Shown: one piece after another, positions 44,181 to 51,992 of the stretch
Position numbering within the stretch: the stretch's first letter is position 1
Layout: every line of letters begins with the position of its first letter
Assembly: GCA_017448825.1 (NCBI GenBank)
Contig: JAFSKR010000027.1
Coordinates: 1-64,000, forward strand
DNA: 64,000 nucleotides
Source: Bacteroidaceae bacterium
GTDB lineage: Bacteria > Bacteroidota > Bacteroidia > Bacteroidales > Bacteroidaceae
Reading direction: 5' to 3'
Position numbers and translations under genes: made by a program
The notes under the pieces: generated by a model
Told to the model about the DNA's origin: nothing
The model's input: only the letters and a program-made list of their open reading frames with translations
The model's database searches: none

Positions 44181-44786
44181 ATGTTTAGTGGCATCGTAGA
44201 AGAGTTCGCAACAGTGGTCGCTATCGAGAAGGAACAGGAGAATGTTCACTTCACGTTGACGTGCTCGTTTGTGGACGAACTGAAGATAGACCAAAGTGTG
44301 GCACATAATGGTGTGTGCCTGACGGTGGTGAAGATTTTTGATGGAAAGTATGTGGTGACAGCCATGAAAGAAACCTTGCAGAGGAGTAACCTTGGTGATT
44401 TGAAGATGGGCGATGAGGTGAACGTGGAACGCTCCATGATGATGAATGGACGTTTGGACGGACACATCGTGCAAGGGCACGTTGACCAAACAGCTGTCTG
44501 CACAGCGAAGATAGACCAGCAGGGCAGCTACACGTTCCGCTTCAACTATCTGTTTGATAGAGAGATGGCAAAGAAGGGGTATATGACGGTGGACAAGGGA
44601 AGTGTGACTGTGAACGGTGTGAGTCTGACCGTGTGCAACGCACAGGATGACAGTTTTGAGGTGAATATCATCCCCTACACGTATGACAATACCAATTTCC
44701 ACAGTATCGAGGTGGGCACACGGGTGAATCTGGAATTTGACATAATAGGGAAATATATTGCCCGTTTGCAATCGTTTGACCAATGA
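44181..44786 (+). CDS. ribE: Riboflavin synthase, alpha chain
   Basis: 201 residues made of two lumazine-binding repeats. Repeat 1 starts MFSGIVEEFATV and contains SVAHNGVCLTVV; repeat 2 starts HIVQGHVDQTA and contains SVTVNGVSLTV. The ERSMMMNGRLDGHIVQGHVD segment is highly conserved. It dismutates two 6,7-dimethyl-8-ribityllumazines to riboflavin. The next gene starts within its last codons (ATGA), implying translational coupling to an SGNH hydrolase, an unusual partner. Confidence 0.96.
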   Translation: MFSGIVEEFATVVAIEKEQENVHFTLTCSFVDELKIDQSVAHNGVCLTVVKIFDGKYVVTAMKETLQRSNLGDLKMGDEVNVERSMMMNGRLDGHIVQGHVDQTAVCTAKIDQQGSYTFRFNYLFDREMAKKGYMTVDKGSVTVNGVSLTVCNAQDDSFEVNIIPYTYDNTNFHSIEVGTRVNLEFDIIGKYIARLQSFDQ

Positions 44787-45463
44787 AAAGGATATGTATG
44801 ATGGGGGTCGTGTTTCTGATGATGGCTTTTGTCAGTAACACATACGCTCAGAAAGTGCTGAATGTAATAGGGGACAGTTATGTGGCAAATCATCGCTGTC
44901 CGAAGGAGGAGACATGGCACTCGAAATTGGCGGCTGAATTAGGTTATACATATAATAATTATGGGCGTAACGGTTCGTGTGTAGCTTTCGACCGCACACA
45001 CGACGGAAAGTGGAACTTTGGACCTGCCATGTGGGTACGTTACACCGCCATGTTGCCAGACGCAGACTATGTGCTCATCATTGCAGGACATAATGATGCT
45101 GACAAGGTGAAGGAGAATCTCGATTCCTTGCAGATGTTTGCTGACTCATTGGAGGTGTTGCTGACAGGCATCGAGACGTTGTGTCCGAAGGCAAAGATTG
45201 GTTTTGTTACGCCGTGGTATGTGGATCGACCTGGGTTTGCTCCTGTCTGCAAGACCATCAAGAAGGTGTGCAAGCGACATGGTATCCCCGTTTTGATGAA
45301 TTACGACAAAAAGTGTGTTGTCCAAGTGCGCAACGCACCTTTCCGTAAACAATATTTTCAGGGCGAGAATGACATGGCTCACTTGAATGCGGCAGGCCAT
45401 GACTTGTTCCTGCCTGTGGGAAAGGAATGGTTCTTGAAGCACTTGGCAAAAGTAAAAGATTGA
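44783..45463 (+). CDS. Secreted SGNH/GDSL hydrolase
   Basis: 226 residues with a signal peptide (MMAFVSNTYAQ). SGNH blocks: I VIGDSYVANH (Ser), II NYGRNGSCVAF (Gly/Asn), III IIAGHNDAD (Asn), and V MAHLNAAGHDLF, where the catalytic His lies in the AHLNAAGH segment. GTP/lipid substrates cannot be told; relatives include acyl esterases and carbohydrate deacetylases. It overlaps ribE by 4 bp and is followed 40 bp later by an unknown secreted protein. Confidence 0.9.
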   Translation: MKRICMMGVVFLMMAFVSNTYAQKVLNVIGDSYVANHRCPKEETWHSKLAAELGYTYNNYGRNGSCVAFDRTHDGKWNFGPAMWVRYTAMLPDADYVLIIAGHNDADKVKENLDSLQMFADSLEVLLTGIETLCPKAKIGFVTPWYVDRPGFAPVCKTIKKVCKRHGIPVLMNYDKKCVVQVRNAPFRKQYFQGENDMAHLNAAGHDLFLPVGKEWFLKHLAKVKD

Positions 45464-45503
45464 ATATATACAAATATAGAACTTATAGAATCAATTTGAT
45501 AGG

Positions 45504-46364
45504 ATGAAAAGGATATTGCTGTTTTTTGTATGTATGGCGACATTCTGTTGGGGTATGAATGCACAAAAAGAAGACCCAAGCGGCTTGTACAAACTTCAAC
45601 GTTTTTGTTTTGAAAATGGACAGGATGATATGGTGGTGCAGTACGACCAATACAAGTATTGTGGAGACACTGTTACTTTGCAACTTGATATCCGTAGTAA
45701 GACGGATGATATGTTGAATATCACCACAAGACGGAATGATTCGAAACCGTTGAAATATACGGGCAAGATACCTGTGGGCGAGGATGGACACGGAACGGAG
45801 GTGTTTAATAGTAATAAGAAACACTTCACGCTTCGTTGGTATAATACGCACAGTAATTACAGTGTTTGGCCTGACGAGTCTTTCATCAACGAAGTCTATG
45901 ATTCAGAGAAAGGGATTGACCCACGTATGAATCACCTGATGGAGATGTTCATGATGAAGGGTGAAAAGGCTGACAACAAGTTTGTGGGGTGTTGGCATCG
46001 ACTGGGTGTGTTTGATGAACTGGATGGATTCACGTATATTTTCCAGAACGTGCCAGAGATGTATAAAATCTATGATGGCGAACATGTGGTTCTTGTGATA
46101 GGCCCGTCCGATAGTAACACCTTGATGGAAACCACGACGATTTTTTGGCCTTGCACTTATATTTCTGACACGAACATCAAAGAATTTCAGAACGATTGCC
46201 AAATCACGTGGTTGTCAGCCGACTCTTTCAAGTTGAGGTTTGACAGGGGCGACGGTGTGATGGTGGATGAATTGTGGAAACGTTCAGGCTTACCTCGTAA
46301 TTTTCAGCGTCTATTTGGAACGAATGAACCTATCTTTGAGTGGATAGACCCATTGTCGAGATAA
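45504..46364 (+). CDS. Secreted protein of unknown function (possibly DUF4488-like)
   Basis: 286 residues with a signal peptide (FCWGMNAQ). Two similar segments, one from DPSGLYKLQRFCFENGQ and another from KFVGCWHRLGVFDELDG, suggest a duplicated beta-barrel, lipocalin-like unit; each begins with a G-x-W/Y-x-L pattern. No catalytic residues are apparent. Similar Bacteroidales proteins carry domains of unknown function such as DUF4488, but I am not sure of the family. Last gene of the ribE transcript, ended by a hairpin at 46417. Confidence 0.8.
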   Translation: MKRILLFFVCMATFCWGMNAQKEDPSGLYKLQRFCFENGQDDMVVQYDQYKYCGDTVTLQLDIRSKTDDMLNITTRRNDSKPLKYTGKIPVGEDGHGTEVFNSNKKHFTLRWYNTHSNYSVWPDESFINEVYDSEKGIDPRMNHLMEMFMMKGEKADNKFVGCWHRLGVFDELDGFTYIFQNVPEMYKIYDGEHVVLVIGPSDSNTLMETTTIFWPCTYISDTNIKEFQNDCQITWLSADSFKLRFDRGDGVMVDELWKRSGLPRNFQRLFGTNEPIFEWIDPLSR

Positions 46365-46416
46365 GCCAAGACGTGCCTTTCTCAATTCCTCTCTTTTTGT
46401 GCATCATAAATGATAA

Positions 46417-46463
46417 AAGAAGTGAAATCCTTGTGAATTATAGGGTTTCACTTCTTTTTTATG
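46417..46463 (+). terminator. Terminator after the ribE operon
   Basis: AAAAGAAGTGAAATCC (from ~46418) pairs with GGGTTTCACTTCTTTT (to ~46460), with a loop near TTGTGAATTATA, followed by TTTT. Confidence 0.85.
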
Positions 46464-46496
46464 CCAAAAGATGTGTTAAATGTCAAGGTAAATTCG

Positions 46497-46504
46497 TAAT
46501 TTTG
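46497..46504 (+). promoter_or_regulatory. -7 box of the ilvDBNC operon
   Basis: TAATTTTG at 46497-46504. The ~105-bp leader to the ilvD start contains an imperfect CCTTTCCC...GGGAGAGG inverted repeat (46514-46540) but no leader peptide rich in Ile, Val or Leu codons. Confidence 0.55.
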
Positions 46505-46612
46505 CATCGTTTTACTCCTTTCCCACTACTTGGGAGAGGCATTTTGTCGTAAACAGGGATGGATAGGATGTCCTTCCGAAAGCGTAAAAAGATTAAAGAA
46601 AGCTCTAACAAA

Positions 46613-48415
46613 ATGAAACATCAGTTACGTAGTGCTGTCTGCACTGAAGGTCGCCGTATGGCTGGAGCACGTGCTCTCTGGGTAGCCAACGGCATGAAGC
46701 GAGAACAGTTTGGCAAGCCAATCATTGCCATTGTTAACTCGTTCACTCAGTTTGTTCCGGGTCACACCCATTTGCATGAGGCAGGACAGATTGTGAAAGA
46801 GGAGATTGAGAAGATGGGTTGCTATGCGGCCGAATTTAATACCATTGCCATTGACGACGGTATCGCAATGGGGCATGATGGTATGCTCTATTCGTTGCCT
46901 TCACGCGACATCATTGCCGACTCTGTGGAGTATATGTGCAATGCGCACAAGGCTGATGCAATGATTTGTATCTCCAATTGTGACAAAATCACACCAGGTA
47001 TGCTGATGGCAGCGATGCGTCTGAATATCCCTGCGGTGTTTGTTAGTGGTGGCCCAATGGAAGCAGGCAAATATAAGGGTGAGAACCTTGACTTGATTGC
47101 TGCCATGATTAAGGGGGCTGACCCAACGGTGAATGATGCAGAATTGGCTGAGGTGGAGAACCGTTCCTGTCCTGGTTGTGGATGCTGCTCAGGTATGTTC
47201 ACGGCCAACTCTATGAACAACCTGACGGAAGCCATCGGTCTTTCTCTCCCTGGCAATGGCACTATTCTTGCCACTCACGTGAATCGCAAGGAACTGATGA
47301 AGGAAGCTGCCCGTCAGATTGTGAAGAATGCATTTGCCTATTATGAGGATGGTGATGAGTCCGTGCTTCCACGTTCCATTGCCACTCGTAAGGCTTTCCT
47401 CAACGCTATGACCCTCGACATTGCAATGGGTGCATCAACCAATACGGTGTTACACTTGTTGGCTGTGGCACAGGAGGCAGGAGTGGACTTTACGATGGCT
47501 GACATCGACGCGCTTTCCCGTAAGACTCCTTTCCTTTGCAAACTTGCTCCCAACTCGCAGAAGTATAGTGTGCAGGAGTGTGGTCGTGCAGGCGGTATGC
47601 TGAATCTGCTCGGTGAATTGGCAAAGGGTGGCTTGATAGACACGAATGTGAAGCGTGTGAACGGAGCTACTTTGGCAGAAGATATTGAAAAATATTCGAT
47701 TCTGAAAGCAGAGGTTGACCCAGAAGCAAAGCGTATCTATTCGAGCGCGCCGGCTGGAGTGTTCTGCAATCAACTTGGTGTACACAACACCAGCTATGAG
47801 ACATTGGACACAGACCGTGAAAACGGTTGCATCCGTGATATTGAACACGCTTACACCAAGGACGGCGGTATGGCAATTCTCTTCGGCAATATCGCACAAG
47901 ATGGTTGTGTGGTGAAGACAGCTGGCGTGGATGAAAGCATCTGGAAGTTCTCTGGTCCTGCTGTGGTGTTCGATTCACAGGAAGACGCTTGTGAGGGCAT
48001 TCTCGGTGGTAAAGTGAAGAAGGGTGATGTGGTGGTTATCACTCACGAAGGTCCCAAGGGCGGTCCTGGTATGCAAGAGATGTTGTACCCCACTTCCTAC
48101 ATCAAGAGTATGCACATGGGTAAGGAATGTGCCCTCATTACAGACGGTCGTTTCTCTGGTGGTACATCAGGCCTTTCGATTGGGCACATTTCTCCAGAGG
48201 CTGCATCGGGAGGCAACATCGGCAAGATTGTGGATGGCGACATCATTGACATCGACATTCCAAACCGTAGCATCAATGTGCGTCTGTCGGATGAAGAACT
48301 GGCTTCACGCCCACAACAGCCGCTCAAACGTAATCGAGTTGTTTCAAAAGCCCTCCGTGCATACGCTCAGAGTGTAGCGTCGGCAGATAAGGGAGGCGTA
48401 AGAATTATAGATTAA
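46613..48415 (+). CDS. ilvD: Dihydroxy-acid dehydratase
   Basis: 600 residues from ATG 46613 ([20 protein letters not shown]); the in-frame ATG at 46559 would add an 18-residue basic leader not seen in the family. Iron-sulfur ligands lie in [12 protein letters not shown] and [29 protein letters not shown] and [26 protein letters not shown] are family signatures. It dehydrates 2,3-dihydroxy-isovalerate and -methylvalerate, the third step of valine/isoleucine synthesis. First gene of the operon, 3 bp before ilvB. Confidence 0.97.
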   Translation: MKHQLRSAVCTEGRRMAGARALWVANGMKREQFGKPIIAIVNSFTQFVPGHTHLHEAGQIVKEEIEKMGCYAAEFNTIAIDDGIAMGHDGMLYSLPSRDIIADSVEYMCNAHKADAMICISNCDKITPGMLMAAMRLNIPAVFVSGGPMEAGKYKGENLDLIAAMIKGADPTVNDAELAEVENRSCPGCGCCSGMFTANSMNNLTEAIGLSLPGNGTILATHVNRKELMKEAARQIVKNAFAYYEDGDESVLPRSIATRKAFLNAMTLDIAMGASTNTVLHLLAVAQEAGVDFTMADIDALSRKTPFLCKLAPNSQKYSVQECGRAGGMLNLLGELAKGGLIDTNVKRVNGATLAEDIEKYSILKAEVDPEAKRIYSSAPAGVFCNQLGVHNTSYETLDTDRENGCIRDIEHAYTKDGGMAILFGNIAQDGCVVKTAGVDESIWKFSGPAVVFDSQEDACEGILGGKVKKGDVVVITHEGPKGGPGMQEMLYPTSYIKSMHMGKECALITDGRFSGGTSGLSIGHISPEAASGGNIGKIVDGDIIDIDIPNRSINVRLSDEELASRPQQPLKRNRVVSKALRAYAQSVASADKGGVRIID

Positions 48416-48418
48416 GAT

Positions 48419-50113
48419 ATGGAAAAAATAACAGGTGCAGAGGCTTTGATGCGTGCCCTTGAGCATGAAGGGGTGGATGTTCTCTTCGGCTATCCTGGAG
48501 GCTCCATTATGCCAACCTACGATGCACTTTATGATCATAAGAAAACACTGAATCACATTCTTGTTCGTCATGAACAGGGTGCTGTTCATGCGGCTCAAGG
48601 TTATGCTCGCGTGAGTGGCAAGGTAGGTTGTGCTATCGTGACTTCGGGACCTGGTGCCACCAACACGGTGACAGGTATTGCCGATGCGATGATTGATTCC
48701 ACTCCGATGGTGGTAATTTGTGGACAGGTGGGCGTTGCCATGTTGGGAACAGATGCTTTCCAAGAGGTCGATGTGGTCGGCATCACGTCGCCAATTAGCA
48801 AGTGGAGTTACCAGATTCGTCGTGCGGAAGATGTGGCATGGGCGGTATCTCGTGCGTTTTACATTGCTAAGAGTGGTCGCCCAGGGCCTGTGGTGCTGGA
48901 CTTTGCCAAGAATGCACAAACAGGCATGGTGAACTATGAACCAGCAGATGTGGACTTCATTCGCAGTTATGACCCCGAACCTGATGTGAACATGGCGGAC
49001 ATCGAGCGTGCTGCCAAACTGATTAATGCCAGTGTCAAACCCTTTGTGCTGGTAGGGCAGGGTGTTGAACTGGGTAATGCTCAAGAAGAATTAAAAACCT
49101 TATTGGAGAAGGCAGATATTCCTTGTGGCACCACGTTCTTGGGGCTTTCAGCCATTGCGTCCGACCATCGTTTGAATATGGGTATTCTCGGTATGCATGG
49201 CAACTTGGGTCCTAATGTGATGACCAACCAGTGCGACCTGCTCATTGCTATCGGTATGCGTTTTGACGATCGTGTGACAGGCAATCTGGCTACATACGCC
49301 AAGCAGGCGAAAATTATCCATTTTGATATTGACCCTGCAGAGTTCAACAAAAATGTGTCAGTGGACTTGACGGTGTTGGGCAATTGCAAGACAACCCTCG
49401 CCGCAGTCACCAAATTGGTTGATACAGCTAAGCATACGGCATGGATTGAAGGTTTCAAACCTTACGCTGAAAAGGAATATAACAAAGTCATTGACAGGGC
49501 TCTGCACCCAACGGAAGGTCCACTGCTGATGGGCGAAGTGATTCGTAAAGTCAGTGAGGCGGCCAACAATGAGGGCATCCTTGTGACTGATGTCGGTCAG
49601 AACCAGTTGATGGCATGTCGCTATTTCAAGTTTACGAAGCATCGTTCAGTGGTTACATCTGGAGGACTCGGTACGATGGGCTATGGTCTTCCTGCTGCTA
49701 TTGGTGCCACCTTTGGTGCGCCCGACCGTACGGTTTGCCTTTTCGTGGGCGATGGTGGTTTGCAGATGACCATTCAGGAACTCGGCACCATCATGGAGCA
49801 AGGAGCACCTGTCAAGATTATTCTCTTGAACAACAATTACCTCGGCAATGTGCGTCAGTGGCAAGAGATGTTTTTTGCCCATCGCTACTCGTTCACACCG
49901 ATGCTCAACCCTGACTATGAACTCATTGCAAAGGGTTACGGCATTCCCGCCAAGACAGTCATTGAGCGTCAAGACCTTGATGCTGCCATTGCGGAGATGC
50001 TTGCCACCCCTGGTCCGTATCTCTTGCAGTGTGCCATCAAGGAAGAGGATAACGTGCTGCCGATGACTCCTCCAGGAGCCAACATTGACGAGATGCTGCT
50101 TGAAATCAAGTGA
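48419..50113 (+). CDS. ilvB: Acetolactate synthase, catalytic subunit
   Basis: 564 residues of the ThDP enzyme fold. VLFGYPGGSIMP and HEQGAVHAAQGYAR include the conserved catalytic Glu; VGMRFDDRVTGN-like AIGMRFDDRVTGN is the FAD-binding middle domain signature; the ThDP motif is GDGGLQM to NNNYLGNV. Condenses pyruvate to acetolactate, or with 2-oxobutyrate to acetohydroxybutyrate. Its TGA overlaps the ilvN ATG, fitting a catalytic/regulatory subunit pair. Confidence 0.97.
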   Translation: MEKITGAEALMRALEHEGVDVLFGYPGGSIMPTYDALYDHKKTLNHILVRHEQGAVHAAQGYARVSGKVGCAIVTSGPGATNTVTGIADAMIDSTPMVVICGQVGVAMLGTDAFQEVDVVGITSPISKWSYQIRRAEDVAWAVSRAFYIAKSGRPGPVVLDFAKNAQTGMVNYEPADVDFIRSYDPEPDVNMADIERAAKLINASVKPFVLVGQGVELGNAQEELKTLLEKADIPCGTTFLGLSAIASDHRLNMGILGMHGNLGPNVMTNQCDLLIAIGMRFDDRVTGNLATYAKQAKIIHFDIDPAEFNKNVSVDLTVLGNCKTTLAAVTKLVDTAKHTAWIEGFKPYAEKEYNKVIDRALHPTEGPLLMGEVIRKVSEAANNEGILVTDVGQNQLMACRYFKFTKHRSVVTSGGLGTMGYGLPAAIGATFGAPDRTVCLFVGDGGLQMTIQELGTIMEQGAPVKIILLNNNYLGNVRQWQEMFFAHRYSFTPMLNPDYELIAKGYGIPAKTVIERQDLDAAIAEMLATPGPYLLQCAIKEEDNVLPMTPPGANIDEMLLEIK

Positions 50114-50796
50114 TGGAAAAGAAGACATTTGGCGGACAGTGTGGAGAGTGCTCCTCATGTGGCAAGTGCGACAGGCTCTTGAATCCAACTGTCCCAGTCA
50201 TCAAAGAAGAAGAAAAAGTACAAACTCCAACAATGGAACAGGATACAACAAAACTCTATACCTTCCTGATTTATTCAGAGAATGTGCCCGGTCTGCTGTC
50301 TCAGATTACAGCAGTCTTTACGCGTCGTCAGGTCAACATTGAATCGCTCAATGTGTGTGCATCCAGCACACCTGGTGCACACAAATACACGGTGACAGCC
50401 AACTGCGACGAGCGTATGGCTCGCATCCTTACGGCACAAATTGAAAAGCGCATCGAGGTGTTGCAAGCCCATTACTATACGGACGACCAACTCTTCATCA
50501 ACGAGACGGCACTGTTCAAATTGAGCACACCCGTCATGCTGAAGAATCCCGATGTGGGACGCCTCATCCGCTTCCATAACGCTCGCATCATTGAAGTGAA
50601 TAGTACCTATGCTGTGGTTGAAATTACGGGAATCACCAATGATATCCTCTCACTCTTTGATGCCTTGAAATCGATGGACTGCGTCTTGCAGTTTGTACGT
50701 TCAGGTCGTATCTGCATCACGAAGAGTCGTGTGGAACATCTGGACGAGTATCTGGCTGTGCGCGAAGCAAAGAGAAATGCATTATTAAAGAATTAA
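50113..50796 (+). CDS. ilvN: Acetolactate synthase, regulatory subunit, with Cys-rich N-terminal extension
   Basis: 227 residues. From about residue 41 (MEQDTTKLYTFLIYSENVPGLLSQI) it is a normal ACT-domain regulatory subunit: RRQVNIESLNVC, then the C-terminal domain KLSTPVMLKNPDVGRLIRFHNARIIEV. Ahead of this is a ~40-residue extension with four closely spaced cysteines (QCGECSSCGKC) and an acidic/Pro linker. The upstream ATG at 50113 overlaps the ilvB stop (TGATG); the internal ATG at 50233 would give the usual family length. The open frame and coupled start favour the extended form, but both are possible. It confers valine feedback control on IlvB. Confidence 0.9.
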   Translation: MEKKTFGGQCGECSSCGKCDRLLNPTVPVIKEEEKVQTPTMEQDTTKLYTFLIYSENVPGLLSQITAVFTRRQVNIESLNVCASSTPGAHKYTVTANCDERMARILTAQIEKRIEVLQAHYYTDDQLFINETALFKLSTPVMLKNPDVGRLIRFHNARIIEVNSTYAVVEITGITNDILSLFDALKSMDCVLQFVRSGRICITKSRVEHLDEYLAVREAKRNALLKN

Positions 50797-50816
50797 AAAA
50801 CTTCAATTATAAACCA

Positions 50817-50835
50817 GCAAGGCACTATTCCTTGC
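50817..50835 (+). promoter_or_regulatory. Small hairpin between ilvN and ilvC
   Basis: GCAAGG (50817-50822) and CCTTGC (50830-50835) form a 6-bp stem with a 7-nt loop in the 60-bp gap between ilvN and ilvC. No T-run follows, so it is not a terminator; an mRNA-processing or stability role is speculative. Confidence 0.35.
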
Positions 50836-50856
50836 ACAAATAAAACAAAAAGCAAA

Positions 50857-51900
50857 ATGGCAAAAATGAATTTTGGTGGCGTTATCGAAGAGGTAATGAC
50901 ACGTGAAGAATTCCCACTGGAAAAGGCTCGTGAGATTTTGAAGGACGAGACCATCGCAGTGATTGGTTATGGTGTACAGGGTCCTGGTCAGGCTTGCAAC
51001 CTCCGCGACAATGGTTTCAACGTGATTGTTGGTCAGCGTCAGGGCAAGACTTTCGAGAAGGCTATTAAGGATGGTTGGGTACCAGGCGAGACCCTCTTCT
51101 CTATCGAAGAGGCTGCCGAGAAGGGTACCATCGTGATGTGTCTGTTGTCAGACGCAGCCGTAATGTCTGTATGGCCAACCCTGAAGAAGTACCTCACTCC
51201 CGGCAAGGCACTCTACTTCTCTCATGGTTTCGCTATCACTTGGAACGACCGCACAGGCTGTGTTCCTGCCAAGGACATTGACGTGATTATGGTGGCTCCT
51301 AAGGGTTCTGGCACATCACTCCGCACCATGTTCCTCGAGGGTCGCGGTCTGAACTCTTCTTACGCTGTATATCAGGACGCTACGGGCAAGGCTCTTGACC
51401 GTACACTTGCCCTTGGTATCGGTATTGGTTCTGGCTACCTGTTCGAGACCACTTTCCAGCGCGAGGCTACTTCTGACCTTACGGGTGAGCGTGGTTCGCT
51501 TATGGGTGCTATTCAGGGTCTTCTCCTCGCTCAGTACGAAGTGCTTCGTGAGAACGGTCACACTCCATCTGAGGCATTCAACGAGACAGTTGAGGAGCTT
51601 ACCCAGTCACTCATGCCTCTCTTCGCTCAGAAGGGTATGGACTGGATGTATGCAAACTGCTCAACCACCGCACAGCGTGGTGCCCTTGACTGGATGGGTC
51701 CTTTCCACGATGCCATCAAGCCTGTGGTTGAGAAGCTCTACGCTTCTGTGAAGTCAGGTCACGAGGCTCAGATTTCCATCGATGCCAACTCTAAGCCCGA
51801 CTACCGTGTTGGTCTGGAGAAGGAACTCGCTGCTCTCCACGATTCTGAGATGTGGCGCACCGCCGAGGTGGTTCGTCAGCTTCGTCCTGAGAACAACTAA
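50857..51900 (+). CDS. ilvC: Ketol-acid reductoisomerase
   Basis: 347 residues, the class I length. The NADPH-binding loop is VIGYGVQGPGQACNLRDNG followed by VGQRQGK. Metal ligands lie in the SDLTGERG segment (Asp) and the Glu-containing EALYETTVEELT-like FNETVEELTQSLMP helix. It isomerises and reduces acetolactate to dihydroxyisovalerate. Codon usage (GCT, CGT, GGT, TCT) is noticeably more biased than in neighbours, in line with high expression. Last gene of the operon, ended by a hairpin at 51931. Confidence 0.97.
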   Translation: MAKMNFGGVIEEVMTREEFPLEKAREILKDETIAVIGYGVQGPGQACNLRDNGFNVIVGQRQGKTFEKAIKDGWVPGETLFSIEEAAEKGTIVMCLLSDAAVMSVWPTLKKYLTPGKALYFSHGFAITWNDRTGCVPAKDIDVIMVAPKGSGTSLRTMFLEGRGLNSSYAVYQDATGKALDRTLALGIGIGSGYLFETTFQREATSDLTGERGSLMGAIQGLLLAQYEVLRENGHTPSEAFNETVEELTQSLMPLFAQKGMDWMYANCSTTAQRGALDWMGPFHDAIKPVVEKLYASVKSGHEAQISIDANSKPDYRVGLEKELAALHDSEMWRTAEVVRQLRPENN

Positions 51901-51930
51901 ACTGTTCAGAACCATAATTAATAAACAAAA

Positions 51931-51966
51931 AGAAGCCTCGGTAGGATGATGTCCTGCCGAGGCTTT
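51931..51966. terminator. Terminator between ilvC and the GH35 gene
   Basis: AAGCCTCGGTAGGA (51932-) and TCCTGCCGAGGCTT form a 14-bp stem with one G-T wobble and loop TGATG, with A-rich and T-rich flanks, so it can serve both convergent genes. Confidence 0.9.
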
Positions 51967-51992
51967 CTTTGTTATTCTGTGAATTGTTTTTT

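Noticed and set aside
46497..46612. An ilv leader-peptide attenuator or T-box ahead of ilvD
   Set aside because: The leader has no run of Ile/Val/Leu codons, no T-box sequence and no terminator hairpin with a T-run.
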